A program made the position numbers and the translations under genes. From Chloroflexota bacterium (GTDB lineage Bacteria > Chloroflexota > Dormibacteria > Dormibacterales > Dormibacteraceae), in assembly GCA_005880795.1 (NCBI GenBank), contig VBGP01000008.1:92681-156680 (forward strand): DNA of 64,000 nucleotides, written 5' to 3'. Shown here piece by piece: positions 47,266 through 56,005 of this stretch (positions are counted from its first letter, which is position 1; every line of letters begins with the position of its first letter). The notes below the pieces were generated by a model. That model searched no databases and was not told the origin of the DNA. It worked only from the letters and a program-made list of their open reading frames with translations.

Positions 47266-48276
47266 CTAATCCAGCGCGTCGGTGAGTTGATCGAGCGGTC
47301 GGAAGTTGAGGATGCGGTCCTGCGGGATCCCGGCCCGGCGTGCCATCCAAAGGCCCATCGGCACATAGGCGAATTCGGCCGGCGCATGCGCGTCGGCGTC
47401 GACGACGAAATCGCACCCGAATTCGCAAGCCAGGCGAGCCATCTCCGGCGAGAGGTCCATCCGCGCGGGGTCACAATCGATCTCCAGCGCCACTCCATTT
47501 CTGGCTGCTTCTTTGAACACCGCCTCGAAGTCGTAGCTCGCGCCCTCCCTCGATCCAGGCCTGCGTCCGGTGGGGTGGCCGATCACGTCGACGTGCGGGT
47601 GGGCCGCGGCGCGAAGCATCCGCTCAGTCATCGCGGCCGGCTCCTGCCGCAGCTTTACGTGGGGTGAGGCGATCACCACGTCGAGGATCTCGAGCACGGC
47701 ATCCGGCAGGTCGAGCGCGCCGTCTTCGAGGATGTCGACCTCGATGCCCTGCAGCAGCGTCAGCCCGTCGACCTGTGACTGCACCTGCGCCATCTCCCGC
47801 GATTGGGCGACCAGACGCTCCGCGTCCAGGCCGTTCACGACCTTGATTCGTGGCGAGTGGTCGGTGATCCCGAGGTAGCGGTAGCCAAGGGCCCTGGCAC
47901 CCTCCGCCATCTCCAGCATCGTCGCGCGCCCGTCGCTCCACTCGGTATGTGAGTGGATGTCGCCCTGGTAGTGGTTGAAATCAATCCGGGACTCGTCCTC
48001 CCGCGCGGGCTGCTTCATCTCCTCGCGGAGTCGGGCCAGGTAGCGGCTCTGGCCTGTCTCGACGAGCTCGGCTAGAACCTTCGCGATGCCGGCGCCCACT
48101 CCCTCCAGCGTCGTCAGCTTGCCGTCCCGGTGCAGGGCCTGGAGGTCGGGCCGCTCGATAGCGAGTGACCAGGCCGCCATTGAAAATGCCTTGGCGCGGA
48201 AGACTTCCTTTGGATCCTGGCGGAGCAGGTAACCGATTTCGGACAGTACCTGGGCCGCCGCAAGCGCATCCACCAC
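47266..48276 (-). CDS. PHP-domain protein with PolX-like N-terminal HhH domain, no polymerase core
   Basis: About 336 residues from GTG 48276. Residues 1-90 resemble the 8-kDa helix-hairpin-helix domain of family X polymerases (VLSEIGYLLRQDPKEVFRAKAF, LEGVGAGIAKVLAELVETG). From about 105 a PHP phosphoesterase domain follows (GDIHSHTEWSDGRATM, GITDHS, HPHVDVIGHPTGR, DADAHAP). The catalytic palm of PolX is absent, so it is probably a nuclease or phosphatase acting on DNA-like substrates. Confidence 0.87.
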   Translation of the reverse strand: MVDALAAAQVLSEIGYLLRQDPKEVFRAKAFSMAAWSLAIERPDLQALHRDGKLTTLEGVGAGIAKVLAELVETGQSRYLARLREEMKQPAREDESRIDFNHYQGDIHSHTEWSDGRATMLEMAEGARALGYRYLGITDHSPRIKVVNGLDAERLVAQSREMAQVQSQVDGLTLLQGIEVDILEDGALDLPDAVLEILDVVIASPHVKLRQEPAAMTERMLRAAAHPHVDVIGHPTGRRPGSREGASYDFEAVFKEAARNGVALEIDCDPARMDLSPEMARLACEFGCDFVVDADAHAPAEFAYVPMGLWMARRAGIPQDRILNFRPLDQLTDALD

Positions 48277-48295
48277 GTAAATTGTGTGAGCAAAG

Positions 48296-48874
48296 GTGGC
48301 CACCCCGAAACCGAAGCCCGGCGACCCGATCGCCGAACTGGTCGAATCGCTTCTCGTCGAGCTGGGCGAAGACACGGAGCGCCAGGGCCTTAAAGCCACG
48401 CCTGACCGGGTGGCCCGCGCGCTACGCGAGCTGACCGACGGCTACGGCGTCCGCCCCGAGGAAGTGATCGCCGGCGCCATCTTCGACCAGGACTACGACG
48501 AGATGGTCGTGGTCAAGGACATCAACTTCTACAGCCTGTGTGAGCACCACTTGCTGCCGTTTTTCGGTCAGGTCCACGTCGGCTACCTCCCCAAGGGCAA
48601 GGTGGTTGGTTTGAGCAAGATCCCGCGCCTGGTCGAGGTCTTCTCCCACCGCCTGCAGCTCCAGGAGCAGCTGACCAGGCAGATCGCCGAGGCGCTCAAC
48701 GAGTCGCTGGCCCCTCGCGGTGTCGGGGTCGTTGTCGAGGCGCGCCACCTGTGCATGGAGATGCGAGGGGTCGAGAAGGCTGGCGGACACATGATGACCT
48801 CGTGCATGCTGGGCACCTTCCGCCGCGACCCGCGCACTCGAGCCGAATTCCTAGACCTGGTCAAGAGGTCCTAG
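48296..48874 (+). CDS. folE: GTP cyclohydrolase I
   Basis: First enzyme of folate/pterin synthesis. The 192-residue protein has zinc ligands in YSLCEHHLLPF and EARHLCMEMRG, plus GKVVGLSKIPRLVEVFSHRLQLQEQLT. GTG start. It is divergent from the PHP gene by about 20 bp and precedes a CPBP protease gene. Confidence 0.97.
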   Translation: MATPKPKPGDPIAELVESLLVELGEDTERQGLKATPDRVARALRELTDGYGVRPEEVIAGAIFDQDYDEMVVVKDINFYSLCEHHLLPFFGQVHVGYLPKGKVVGLSKIPRLVEVFSHRLQLQEQLTRQIAEALNESLAPRGVGVVVEARHLCMEMRGVEKAGGHMMTSCMLGTFRRDPRTRAEFLDLVKRS

Positions 48875-48904
48875 ACGAGAGAAAGGGCCGCCGCCAACGA
48901 TCGC

Positions 48905-49726
48905 TTGGTGCTGGTCTGGATCGCGGCGGTCTTCGCAATTACAGGCCTCGGAATGTTGCCGCTCTATGTCTATCGGCTCGACCTCGGCAAGCTCACCTTT
49001 TCGAGCTCGGTTCCCCTTGTTGCCGGCCTCGGCATCGAGCTAACCGCCTTCGCTCCGACTCTAGCCGCTGTGCTGATCGTCGCCGTGATGCGAGAACCCC
49101 GTGGAATCAGGCGGCTTCTTCGCCCCGTGCTGCGCTGGCGTGTCGCCGTCGCGTGGTATCTGGTGGCGGCCGCCGGATCGACCGTGCTTTTCCTCGGAGC
49201 GGACGTGGCGCGGGCCATCATCCACGCGCCGTTGCCCGAGCACTGGGTCACCCTGCCCACCGTCGCCGCAGCGGTCTTCCTGGTAGGCGCGCTCCTGGCG
49301 GGGTCATTTGGCGAGGAGATCGGCTGGCGAGGACTAGGCCAGCGCCGGCTGCAGAGCGGTCACAACGCTCTGGGTGCCGCGATTGTTATCGGTCTGGTCT
49401 GGGGAGTCTGGCACCTGTGGCCGGTGGTCGCGCCTGGCGGCCTTGACGGCACAACATGGAGCGACGGATTTCTGACCATCGCCCGGCTGATGGCGATGTC
49501 GGTCCTTTTCGCCTGGCTCTACAACAGCTCCGGCGGCAGCCTGTTGATCGTGATGATCGCGCACGCCGGCTACAACCTCGGAATCCGCATCGTGCCGAGC
49601 GTGACGGGCGACCATGCCGACGCGTTTGTGGTCGCATTGTTTGTAGTCGCGGCTGTCGCGGCTGCGGTCGTTGCGGGGCCCCGGCGGCTTGCCAGGATGG
49701 AGGCCGGCTTCCCCGATCACATATAA
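48905..49726 (+). CDS. CPBP-family intramembrane protease-like protein
   Basis: A 273-residue multi-helix membrane protein. Active-site motifs of the CAAX/CPBP family are SFGEEIGWRG, VWGVWHLWP and the late His in IAHAGYN. TTG 48905 or GTG 48908 is the start, after GAGAAAGG. Target unknown. Confidence 0.88.
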   Translation: MVLVWIAAVFAITGLGMLPLYVYRLDLGKLTFSSSVPLVAGLGIELTAFAPTLAAVLIVAVMREPRGIRRLLRPVLRWRVAVAWYLVAAAGSTVLFLGADVARAIIHAPLPEHWVTLPTVAAAVFLVGALLAGSFGEEIGWRGLGQRRLQSGHNALGAAIVIGLVWGVWHLWPVVAPGGLDGTTWSDGFLTIARLMAMSVLFAWLYNSSGGSLLIVMIAHAGYNLGIRIVPSVTGDHADAFVVALFVVAAVAAAVVAGPRRLARMEAGFPDHI

Positions 49727-49732
49727 ACCAGC

Positions 49733-49768
49733 CTTTATGTATACTCGAACATAAAGTAACCTTTATGT
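49733..49768. promoter_or_regulatory. ArsR operator: three CTTTATGT half-sites at the arsR start
   Basis: CTTTATGT (49733-49740), its inverse ACATAAAG (49749-49756) and a third CTTTATGT (49761-49768). The -10 TATACT (49740-49745) lies between the first two, and the third covers the ATG. This A/T-rich island stands out in GC-rich DNA. Autoregulation of arsR-ino1 is inferred. Confidence 0.7.
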
Positions 49769-50088
49769 TTCTCCAGAACCCGCGGAACGAGCTGCCGGAT
49801 CATTTCCTCGGCTTTGCCAACCCGACGCGTCTGCGCATCCTGGAGCGCCTCGCCCAGGCGGGTGAGGAGAACGTCAACGACCTCGCCGAGTTCCTGCATA
49901 TGAGCCAGCCGCGCATCTCCTGGCACCTGCGGATGCTGCGCGTGGGCGGGGTGATCAAGACCCGGCGCGAGGGTCGGCAGGTCTACTGCTCGCTCGACGT
50001 GGAGAACATCCGGCGCTATCGCGAGCGCCTCGACCAGATGCTCGGTATGTCATCCAGAGTGAAAGTTCGTGAGGAGGTGGGAGCATGA
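49765..50088 (+). CDS. ArsR-family transcriptional regulator
   Basis: A 107-residue winged-helix repressor: [48 protein letters not shown] is the ArsR helix-turn-helix (quoted parts: [24 protein letters not shown]) and [13 protein letters not shown] the wing. No arsenic-type CVC metal site is in the recognition helix, so the signal is probably not a thiol metal. It overlaps ino1 at ATGA, indicating control of the inositol lipid operon. Confidence 0.92.
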   Translation: MFLQNPRNELPDHFLGFANPTRLRILERLAQAGEENVNDLAEFLHMSQPRISWHLRMLRVGGVIKTRREGRQVYCSLDVENIRRYRERLDQMLGMSSRVKVREEVGA

Positions 50089-51269
50089 GCGCCAATCAGA
50101 GGAACGGCCATCGCAACGGTAACGACAGGAAAGTTCGGGTTGCCATCGTGGGGGTCGGCAACTGCGCCTCTTCGCTTGTCCAGGGCGTTCAGTACTACCG
50201 CAACGCATCGCCCAAGGAATCGGTCCCGGGACTCATGCATGTCGAGCTGGGCGGCTATCACATCCGAGATATCGAGTTTGTTGCCGCGTTCGACATCGAC
50301 AAGAACAAGGTTGGTCTGGATCTCTCAGAGGCGATCTTCGCCAAGCCCAACAACACCGTGAAGTTCTCCGAAGTTCCACGAGTCGGTGTCAAGGTCCAGC
50401 GCGGCATGACTCACGATGGAATCGGCAAATACCTCGCCGACATCGTCCAGAAGGCACCGGGCGAGACCTCCGACGTCGTCGGGATCCTCAAGAAGACCAA
50501 AGCGGACGTGGTCGTGAGCTACCTGCCGGTCGGCTCTGAAGAGGCTACGAAGTGGTACGTCGAGCAAGCGCTTACCGCCGGCGTGGGGTTTGTGAACTGC
50601 ATTCCGGTCTTCATCGCCCGCGAGCCGTACTGGCAGAAGCGCTTTCTGGACAAAAACCTGCCGATCATCGGCGACGACATCAAGTCACAGGTGGGCGCGA
50701 CCATCGTGCACCGCGTGCTGACGAGGCTTTTCCGAGACCGCGGCGTGAAGCTGGAGCGCACATACCAGCTCAACTTCGGGGGCAACACCGACTTCTTGAA
50801 CATGCTGGAGCGGGACCGCCTCATGTCGAAGAAGATCTCCAAGACGCGCTCCGTCACGTCGCAGCTGGACTATGACATCGGCGCGGACAACGTCCACATC
50901 GGGCCGTCGGACTACGTGCCCTGGCTTAGCGATCGCAAATGGGCGTACATCCGGCTCGAGGGCCGCTCGTTTGGCGACGTTCCGCTCAACGTCGAGCTCA
51001 AGCTCGAGGTCGTCGACTCACCGAACTCGGCGGGCATCGTGATCGACGCCGTGCGCTGCGCCAAGCTGGCTCTGGACCGCGGCATCGGCGGAGCGCTGGA
51101 GTCGCCGAGCTCGTACTTCATGAAGTCGCCCCCGGTCCAGTACAGCGACAACGAGGCCAGAAGGCTGGTCGAGGAGTTCATCGAAGGTGATAAGGCGGGA
51201 GTCAATGGGCGCGACGGGCGCGTCCGCCGCGTCGCCCGCGCGAAGCCGGCCGCGCCTGCTCGGCGCTAG
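50085..51269 (+). CDS. ino1: Myo-inositol-1-phosphate synthase
   Basis: Converts glucose 6-phosphate to inositol 1-phosphate with NAD+. The 394-residue protein is of the actinobacterial type: [37 protein letters not shown] and [12 protein letters not shown] are intact. First biosynthetic gene of the arsR-ino1-acyltransferase-GT-PgsA run and the source of the lipid head group. The last 20 residues are a basic tail. Confidence 0.96.
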   Translation: MSANQRNGHRNGNDRKVRVAIVGVGNCASSLVQGVQYYRNASPKESVPGLMHVELGGYHIRDIEFVAAFDIDKNKVGLDLSEAIFAKPNNTVKFSEVPRVGVKVQRGMTHDGIGKYLADIVQKAPGETSDVVGILKKTKADVVVSYLPVGSEEATKWYVEQALTAGVGFVNCIPVFIAREPYWQKRFLDKNLPIIGDDIKSQVGATIVHRVLTRLFRDRGVKLERTYQLNFGGNTDFLNMLERDRLMSKKISKTRSVTSQLDYDIGADNVHIGPSDYVPWLSDRKWAYIRLEGRSFGDVPLNVELKLEVVDSPNSAGIVIDAVRCAKLALDRGIGGALESPSSYFMKSPPVQYSDNEARRLVEEFIEGDKAGVNGRDGRVRRVARAKPAAPARR

Positions 51270-51331
51270 ACCCGCACAGTGGCGCCACGCGAGCAATGCG
51301 GCGGCATCGACGGCCGAAGCCCAGGAAGCGA

Positions 51332-51378
51332 CGAGCAGCGCAGCGAGCGCATCGTGGATGCGTGAGCGAGCAGCGCAG
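51332..51378 (+). repeat. Dispersed palindromic repeat, copy A
   Basis: Non-coding DNA between ino1 and the first acyltransferase. AGCGAGCGCATC then GATGCGTGAGCGAG form its core. The reverse complement of 58630-58677 matches about 44 of 48 bases. A further hairpin (GGCGCCC-ACA-GGGCGCC) follows at about 51396-51412. ORF-track codons across 51270-51444 are probably not translated. Confidence 0.65.
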
Positions 51379-51444
51379 GAGCTGACGCCGGATAGGCGCC
51401 CACAGGGCGCCGGTCGGCCGTCTAGGCCGCCGCAGGGCCGCGGG

Positions 51445-52290
51445 GTGTCACTGGGCGGGTCTGTCTACCAGGCAAGCGCGCGGCTGCTCCGCGCCGTTCC
51501 CGCCAGACTGCGGCATGCGGCCGCGACGCCCGGCGGGACGGCGTGGTTCTGGCTTAGCGCGGCCCAGCGCCGTGCCGCCCTCGACAACTACGCGACGGTG
51601 CTCGGCGTCGACTCATCCGATCCACGCGCGGCCCAGGTAGCCAGACGGGCATTCCAGAACTACGGGCGAATGCTGATGGACTTTCTCTTGATGGGCGACC
51701 TCTCGCCGGAGGATGTCAACGCCCGGATGTCGGCGGACGGGCTGGAGCACCTGGACGTGGCGTTGTCTCGAGGACGTGGCCTGGTCCTCGCCTTGCCGCA
51801 TATGGGCTCGTGGGACATGGCGGCAGCATTCGCTTCGGTGCAGGGTTACCCGATCAGTGCGGTGGCGGAAGTGTTCCCCGGATCACTGAACGACGCGGTC
51901 GTCGCTACCCGCCGCGGGATGGGAATGGACGTCATACCGATTGGCCGGTCGGCCGTGAGGGCGATCCTGGCGGCACTCGCCGCCAACCGGATCGTCGCCC
52001 TCCTGTGCGACCTCGAGCAAGGTCCCGGCGTGAAGGTGCGGTTCTTCGGTCGGCAGGCGATCGTGCCGAGCGGCCCTGCCGCCTTTGCAATGAAGACCGG
52101 CGCGGCGCTTGTCCCCACGTTTGTCTATGGGATCGGGGACGGCAAGTACCACGGCCACGTGCATCAACCACTGGTGTGGTCGCCCTCCGACACCAAGGAA
52201 GGCTTGACCCAGAGGGTCATCGACTGCTTTGAAGATTTCATCAAGGAGCGTCCCGATCAGTGGTACGCCTTTCGCCCCATGTTCAGCTAG
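51445..52290 (+). CDS. LpxL/PatA-like lipid acyltransferase 1
   Basis: A 281-residue membrane-associated acyltransferase. The His-x4-Asp active site is in ALPHMGSWDMAAAF, followed by DLEQGPGVKVRFFGRQAIVPSGPAAFAMKTGAALVP, the family's glycine/proline-rich segment. In mycobacteria the homologue PatA acylates PIM mannose. I chose GTG 51445 because upstream codons fall in a repeat. Its tag stop directly precedes the second acyltransferase. Confidence 0.85.
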   Translation: MSLGGSVYQASARLLRAVPARLRHAAATPGGTAWFWLSAAQRRAALDNYATVLGVDSSDPRAAQVARRAFQNYGRMLMDFLLMGDLSPEDVNARMSADGLEHLDVALSRGRGLVLALPHMGSWDMAAAFASVQGYPISAVAEVFPGSLNDAVVATRRGMGMDVIPIGRSAVRAILAALAANRIVALLCDLEQGPGVKVRFFGRQAIVPSGPAAFAMKTGAALVPTFVYGIGDGKYHGHVHQPLVWSPSDTKEGLTQRVIDCFEDFIKERPDQWYAFRPMFS

Positions 52291-53196
52291 TTGTGGCGGT
52301 ATCGGCTTTCGCGAGCGATCACAGCGGTTCAGTACCGCGGCTTCAAAGCCGTGCAGTCGATCGTGCAGCACATGCCGCGGGCCTGGGCTTACGCGCTCGC
52401 GGTGTTCGCGGCGCGCTTCGCCTGGTGGTTTTCGCCGCTTGCCCGTCCACGCCTGGAGTTCAACCTCAAGATCGCGTGTCCCGAGCTGGCCAACGACCGC
52501 AACGAGCTCCGTCGCATCTCGTGGCTCAACTTCCGCAACCACGCCAAGGCCTACGCGGACCTGATGCAGCTGCCGCTGGCAAGGGTCGAAGCTATGCGCC
52601 CACTCCTCAAGGTGAACGGCTGGGAGTATCTCGAACAGGCGCGAGCCCATGGTCGAGGAGTTCTCGTCGTTTCCTGTCATATGGGGTCGTACGAGGTCGC
52701 TGCCGCGATCTGGTCGGCGACGCTTGCGCCGGTGAGCTTTTTCGCCGAGGAGCTGGAGCCCCGCCCGCTGTTCGAGTGGTACCGGGATACGCGAGCGCGC
52801 CTGGGGATCAGCGTGCTGACGCTCGACTACGGCGGCATCCGCAAGGTGCTCGATGCGCTGCGAGACCAGGAGATGGTGATCACCGCGATCGACCGCGACA
52901 TCACGGGCACCGGCTACCTGATGCCCTTTTTCGGCAAGCTTGCCCCCATCCCGCTCGGTCCGGCGGCGATCGCGCTGCGGTTGGGGACGCCACTGTTCCC
53001 GGTGTGCGTGTACAGGTTGCCGGACGACACATACCAGGTCGAAGTCGCTCCGTTGATCTTCGCCGAGTCCACGGGCAACCCCCGAGCCGACCAGGTCAAG
53101 GCGACCCAGGCTTTGCTGCGCCGCATCGAGCAGTTCATCCAGCATCACCCCGAGCAGTGGCACGTTCCACATCGCATCTGGGCGGGCTCCCCATAG
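52291..53196 (+). CDS. LpxL/PatA-like lipid acyltransferase 2
   Basis: A 301-residue paralogue of the preceding protein. His-x4-Glu active site in VSCHMGSYEVAAAI and conserved FFGKLAPIPLGPAAIALRLGTPLFP. TTG start directly after the previous stop. Two adjacent acyltransferases may acylate two positions of the same glycolipid, or one may acylate another lipid. Confidence 0.88.
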   Translation: MWRYRLSRAITAVQYRGFKAVQSIVQHMPRAWAYALAVFAARFAWWFSPLARPRLEFNLKIACPELANDRNELRRISWLNFRNHAKAYADLMQLPLARVEAMRPLLKVNGWEYLEQARAHGRGVLVVSCHMGSYEVAAAIWSATLAPVSFFAEELEPRPLFEWYRDTRARLGISVLTLDYGGIRKVLDALRDQEMVITAIDRDITGTGYLMPFFGKLAPIPLGPAAIALRLGTPLFPVCVYRLPDDTYQVEVAPLIFAESTGNPRADQVKATQALLRRIEQFIQHHPEQWHVPHRIWAGSP

Positions 53197-53206
53197 AGCG
53201 GCGCGC

Positions 53207-54376
53207 ATGCGAGTAGGTCTGGTTTCCCCTTACGACTTCGCCTCACCAGGCGGCGTGAACGACCACGTCCGCCAGCTGGCCCGGCGTTTAACCGAGACCG
53301 GACACGAGGCGCGAATCTTCGCGCCGTCCAGTCGCGCAGACGTCGGCTTCGACAAGGCGCGCTTCTACCGCATCGGCACCCCCATCGCCATCCCGGCCAA
53401 CGACTCCGTGGCTCGGATCACGCTGAGCTTTCACCTCGCCAACCAGGTCGCCGCGATCGCTGCCGACGAGCGCTTCGACGTCCTTCATTTCCATGAGCCG
53501 CTCATGCCCGCGCTGCCCATGACCATGCTTCGGATGTCGACCACCGCAAATGTCGGGACGTTTCACGCTTACGCGCGTTCGAACGTCGGGTACTACTACG
53601 GCCGGCCCTTGCTGAAACCGTACCTCGGGCACCTGCATCGCGCGATTGCCGTGAGCGAGCCGGCGCGCGCCTTTGTGAACCGCTATTTCCCCAACTTCCC
53701 CATGCGCGTAATTCCGAACGGCATCGACCTCGACGTCTACAACCCTGACGTCACTCCAATCCGCCATCTGCGAGACGACAACTTGAACATCCTCTTCGTC
53801 GGCCGGCTGGAGAAGCGCAAGGGATTAGGCGATCTGCTGCGCGCGTATCGAGCCATCATCTCCCGCATCCCGCACGCACGATTGATCATCGTCGGCGATG
53901 GGCCGCTGCGCGGCCGAGCCGAGTCGTACATAGCGCGGCACAGGCTGCCCAACGTCGTCATGGCCGGCTACGTGCCTGAATCCGTGAAGCCGAGGTACTA
54001 CAACAGCGCCGACATCTTCTGCGCTCCAGCGACCGGAGCCGAAAGCTTCGGCATCGTGCTCCTCGAGGCGCTGGCGAGCGGCCTTCCTGTCGTCGCCACC
54101 GAGGTCCCCGGATACATGTCGGTCCTCGAATCCGGAAGGGACAGCATCACCGTGCCACCGAAGAACTGGCGCGAGCTGGCCGCATCTCTCGTGATCCTCG
54201 CGCGCGACGCCGAGCTGCGCCGCCGGCTGTCGGACTACGCCCTCCACAAGGCACGGAGGTATTCGTGGGACGTCGTTGCGTCCGAGATCGTCGGTGTGTA
54301 TCAGGAAGCGCGCAAAGCGCTCGCCGCGCAACCCGCGGTGGCGTTGGAGGTGTCACGTGTTCACAACGCGGTTTGA
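53207..54376 (+). CDS. pimA: GT4 glycosyltransferase, PimA-like
   Basis: A 389-residue retaining glycosyltransferase. The N-terminal VGLVSPYDFASPGGVNDHV loop matches phosphatidylinositol mannosyltransferase PimA; VGRLEKRKGLGDLLRAY, the donor-site GAESFGIVLLEALASGLP and IPNGIDLDVY are GT4 features. Neighbouring ino1, acyltransferase and PgsA-like genes make PI the likely acceptor; GDP-mannose as donor is inferred. Confidence 0.88.
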   Translation: MRVGLVSPYDFASPGGVNDHVRQLARRLTETGHEARIFAPSSRADVGFDKARFYRIGTPIAIPANDSVARITLSFHLANQVAAIAADERFDVLHFHEPLMPALPMTMLRMSTTANVGTFHAYARSNVGYYYGRPLLKPYLGHLHRAIAVSEPARAFVNRYFPNFPMRVIPNGIDLDVYNPDVTPIRHLRDDNLNILFVGRLEKRKGLGDLLRAYRAIISRIPHARLIIVGDGPLRGRAESYIARHRLPNVVMAGYVPESVKPRYYNSADIFCAPATGAESFGIVLLEALASGLPVVATEVPGYMSVLESGRDSITVPPKNWRELAASLVILARDAELRRRLSDYALHKARRYSWDVVASEIVGVYQEARKALAAQPAVALEVSRVHNAV

Positions 54377-55049
54377 GGCCTGGGTGCGGCGGCGGGCCGA
54401 GGCGCTGATGTCCGCCCTCGGACGGACGCCGTTGACGCCAAACCAGATCACCGTCGTCGGCGTGGCGCTGACTTTCGTCGCCGCCGCCCTGGCTGCGTTC
54501 GGACAGCTGCGGTGGGCCGGGGTGGTGTTGATCTTCGCCGGCACCTGCGACATCCTCGACGGTGCCCTCGCGCGCTCGACCAAGGCGAGCTACCCGTATG
54601 GCGCGTTTCTCGATTCGACCCTGGACCGCTACTCCGAAGGGGCGATCTACCTGGGCCTCGCGGCGTACTTCGTGACCATCAACGGCCCACTGCAGCGATG
54701 GCTCGTCCTGGCGACGATGGCCGCGCTCGCGGGCTCGTTCCTGGTCAGCTATGTGCGGGCGCGAGCCCAGAGCCTGGGCTTTACCTGTGAGACGGGACTC
54801 TTTGCGCGACCGGAACGAGTCGTCGTGACCGTGATCGGGCTGCTGATCGGCGGCCCGGTGCTCTATGGCGTCGTCTTCTTGCTCGCCATCGTCACCAACA
54901 TCACCGCCCTGCAGCGGATCCGCGAAGTCTGGTTGCAGGGCCGCGCCCAGCGCCTTGCCAGGGAGCGTGAGGAATCGGGGGCGCGCCAGGCCGCCGAGGC
55001 GGCCAAGGCCTCGCTGCAGCCCCGCGGCCGCCTACAAGGGGACCCGTGA
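54357..55049 (+). CDS. CDP-alcohol phosphatidyltransferase (PI-phosphate synthase-like)
   Basis: A 230-residue, roughly six-helix enzyme with the family signature DGALARSTKASYPYGAFLDSTLDR (D-G-x2-A-R-x8-G-x3-D-x3-D). With ino1 nearby it probably joins inositol phosphate to CDP-diacylglycerol, as PgsA1 does in mycobacteria. GTG 54357 lies inside the pimA 3' end. Key pieces: DGALAR and GAFLDSTLDR. Confidence 0.87.
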   Translation: MFTTRFEAWVRRRAEALMSALGRTPLTPNQITVVGVALTFVAAALAAFGQLRWAGVVLIFAGTCDILDGALARSTKASYPYGAFLDSTLDRYSEGAIYLGLAAYFVTINGPLQRWLVLATMAALAGSFLVSYVRARAQSLGFTCETGLFARPERVVVTVIGLLIGGPVLYGVVFLLAIVTNITALQRIREVWLQGRAQRLAREREESGARQAAEAAKASLQPRGRLQGDP

Positions 55050-55955
55050 GGCGACCGCCCGAACCTCGGGGGCAATAGCTTCGGTCAGCTCGTCTGATCC
55101 GACCTGGTAGACGCGGCGCAGCAACCCTTTCAGGCCAGGCGGCCCCAGCAGAAGGCGGGTCGTCGCGGTGATCGTCTGCTCTGTCGTGACGTAGGCGGCC
55201 CGAAATGCGCTCTGGTCCTCAGGCGTCATCAGGGGCGCGATATTCCTATCGATAAGCCGTCCCGTGCTGGTGTCGCTGATGACGTGCGCCACCATCACCG
55301 TTGCGGCGACGTTTCTCAGTGCCGCCTCCCGCGCCTCTGTGTTGAGCCACTTCTCGAGGCGCGTCTTGCTTTCGGCCACCGAGCTGTAAAAGGCCGGACA
55401 GCCGGCGCCCGCCATTTCCGACCAAACGCTAGCGAAGAGGATGATCCGACCACCGTCCGGCATCGTTGGCCCGATTCGCTCGAACAACCGTCTTGGACCT
55501 TCGTAATTGACGGCCATACCGGTGGCAGAGGTCGCGGCAACGAGGCGCTCCATCTCCGCCCGTCCGTCCGCGAAGGCCTGGTCGCGTTCCCTGGAAGGAG
55601 CCATTCGCCGCAGTCCGGCCGTGAGCCGTAGGAGTGGACGCAGGATCGGTTCCAGGCCACCCGCCGCGAAATGGACGATGTCGGTCGGCGCGACGCCCGA
55701 ACCTTCGAGGTTGCCGATCGCGAGGTCGATGGCGGAGGGGTCGCCGAGATCTGCCACGAAAGGATGAACGCGGGCATTGCCCATGCGGTCCGCCACTTGC
55801 GCGCAGCTCGCCGCGCTGCGCGATCCCACCACGATCTCTGCGCCGAGCCGGTGCCAGGCGAGCGCGCCGGCGAGCCCAGTACCACTCGAGGCGCCGGTGA
55901 CGAGCAGGGTGCGGCCGGCGAGAGGGACTGATGAGGAGTCGCGCGTGGAGGCCAC
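55032..55955 (-). CDS. Atypical short-chain dehydrogenase-like protein
   Basis: A 307-residue SDR relative. The cofactor loop is TGASSGTGLAG, Ser is in FASVWS, and Tyr in FYSSVAESK. The usual Tyr-x3-Lys is altered: Ala stands at +4 and Lys at +7, and the NNAG motif is AAGG. Activity is doubtful or shifted. It overlaps the convergent lipid gene by 18 bp. GTG start with TACCCT six bases upstream. Confidence 0.82.
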   Translation of the reverse strand: MASTRDSSSVPLAGRTLLVTGASSGTGLAGALAWHRLGAEIVVGSRSAASCAQVADRMGNARVHPFVADLGDPSAIDLAIGNLEGSGVAPTDIVHFAAGGLEPILRPLLRLTAGLRRMAPSRERDQAFADGRAEMERLVAATSATGMAVNYEGPRRLFERIGPTMPDGGRIILFASVWSEMAGAGCPAFYSSVAESKTRLEKWLNTEAREAALRNVAATVMVAHVISDTSTGRLIDRNIAPLMTPEDQSAFRAAYVTTEQTITATTRLLLGPPGLKGLLRRVYQVGSDELTEAIAPEVRAVASRVPL

Positions 55956-55961
55956 GTTTGA

Positions 55962-55999
55962 AGGGTAAGGCGCACCAGCCGAGGGACCAGCGATACCTT
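55962..55999. promoter_or_regulatory. Divergent leaderless-type promoters of the SDR and holB genes
   Basis: TACCCT on the minus strand (55962-55967), six bases before the SDR start, and TACCTT on the plus strand (55994-55999), six bases before the holB ATG. Both lack a Shine-Dalgarno site. Confidence 0.55.
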
Positions 56000-56005
56000 T
56001 TGTCT

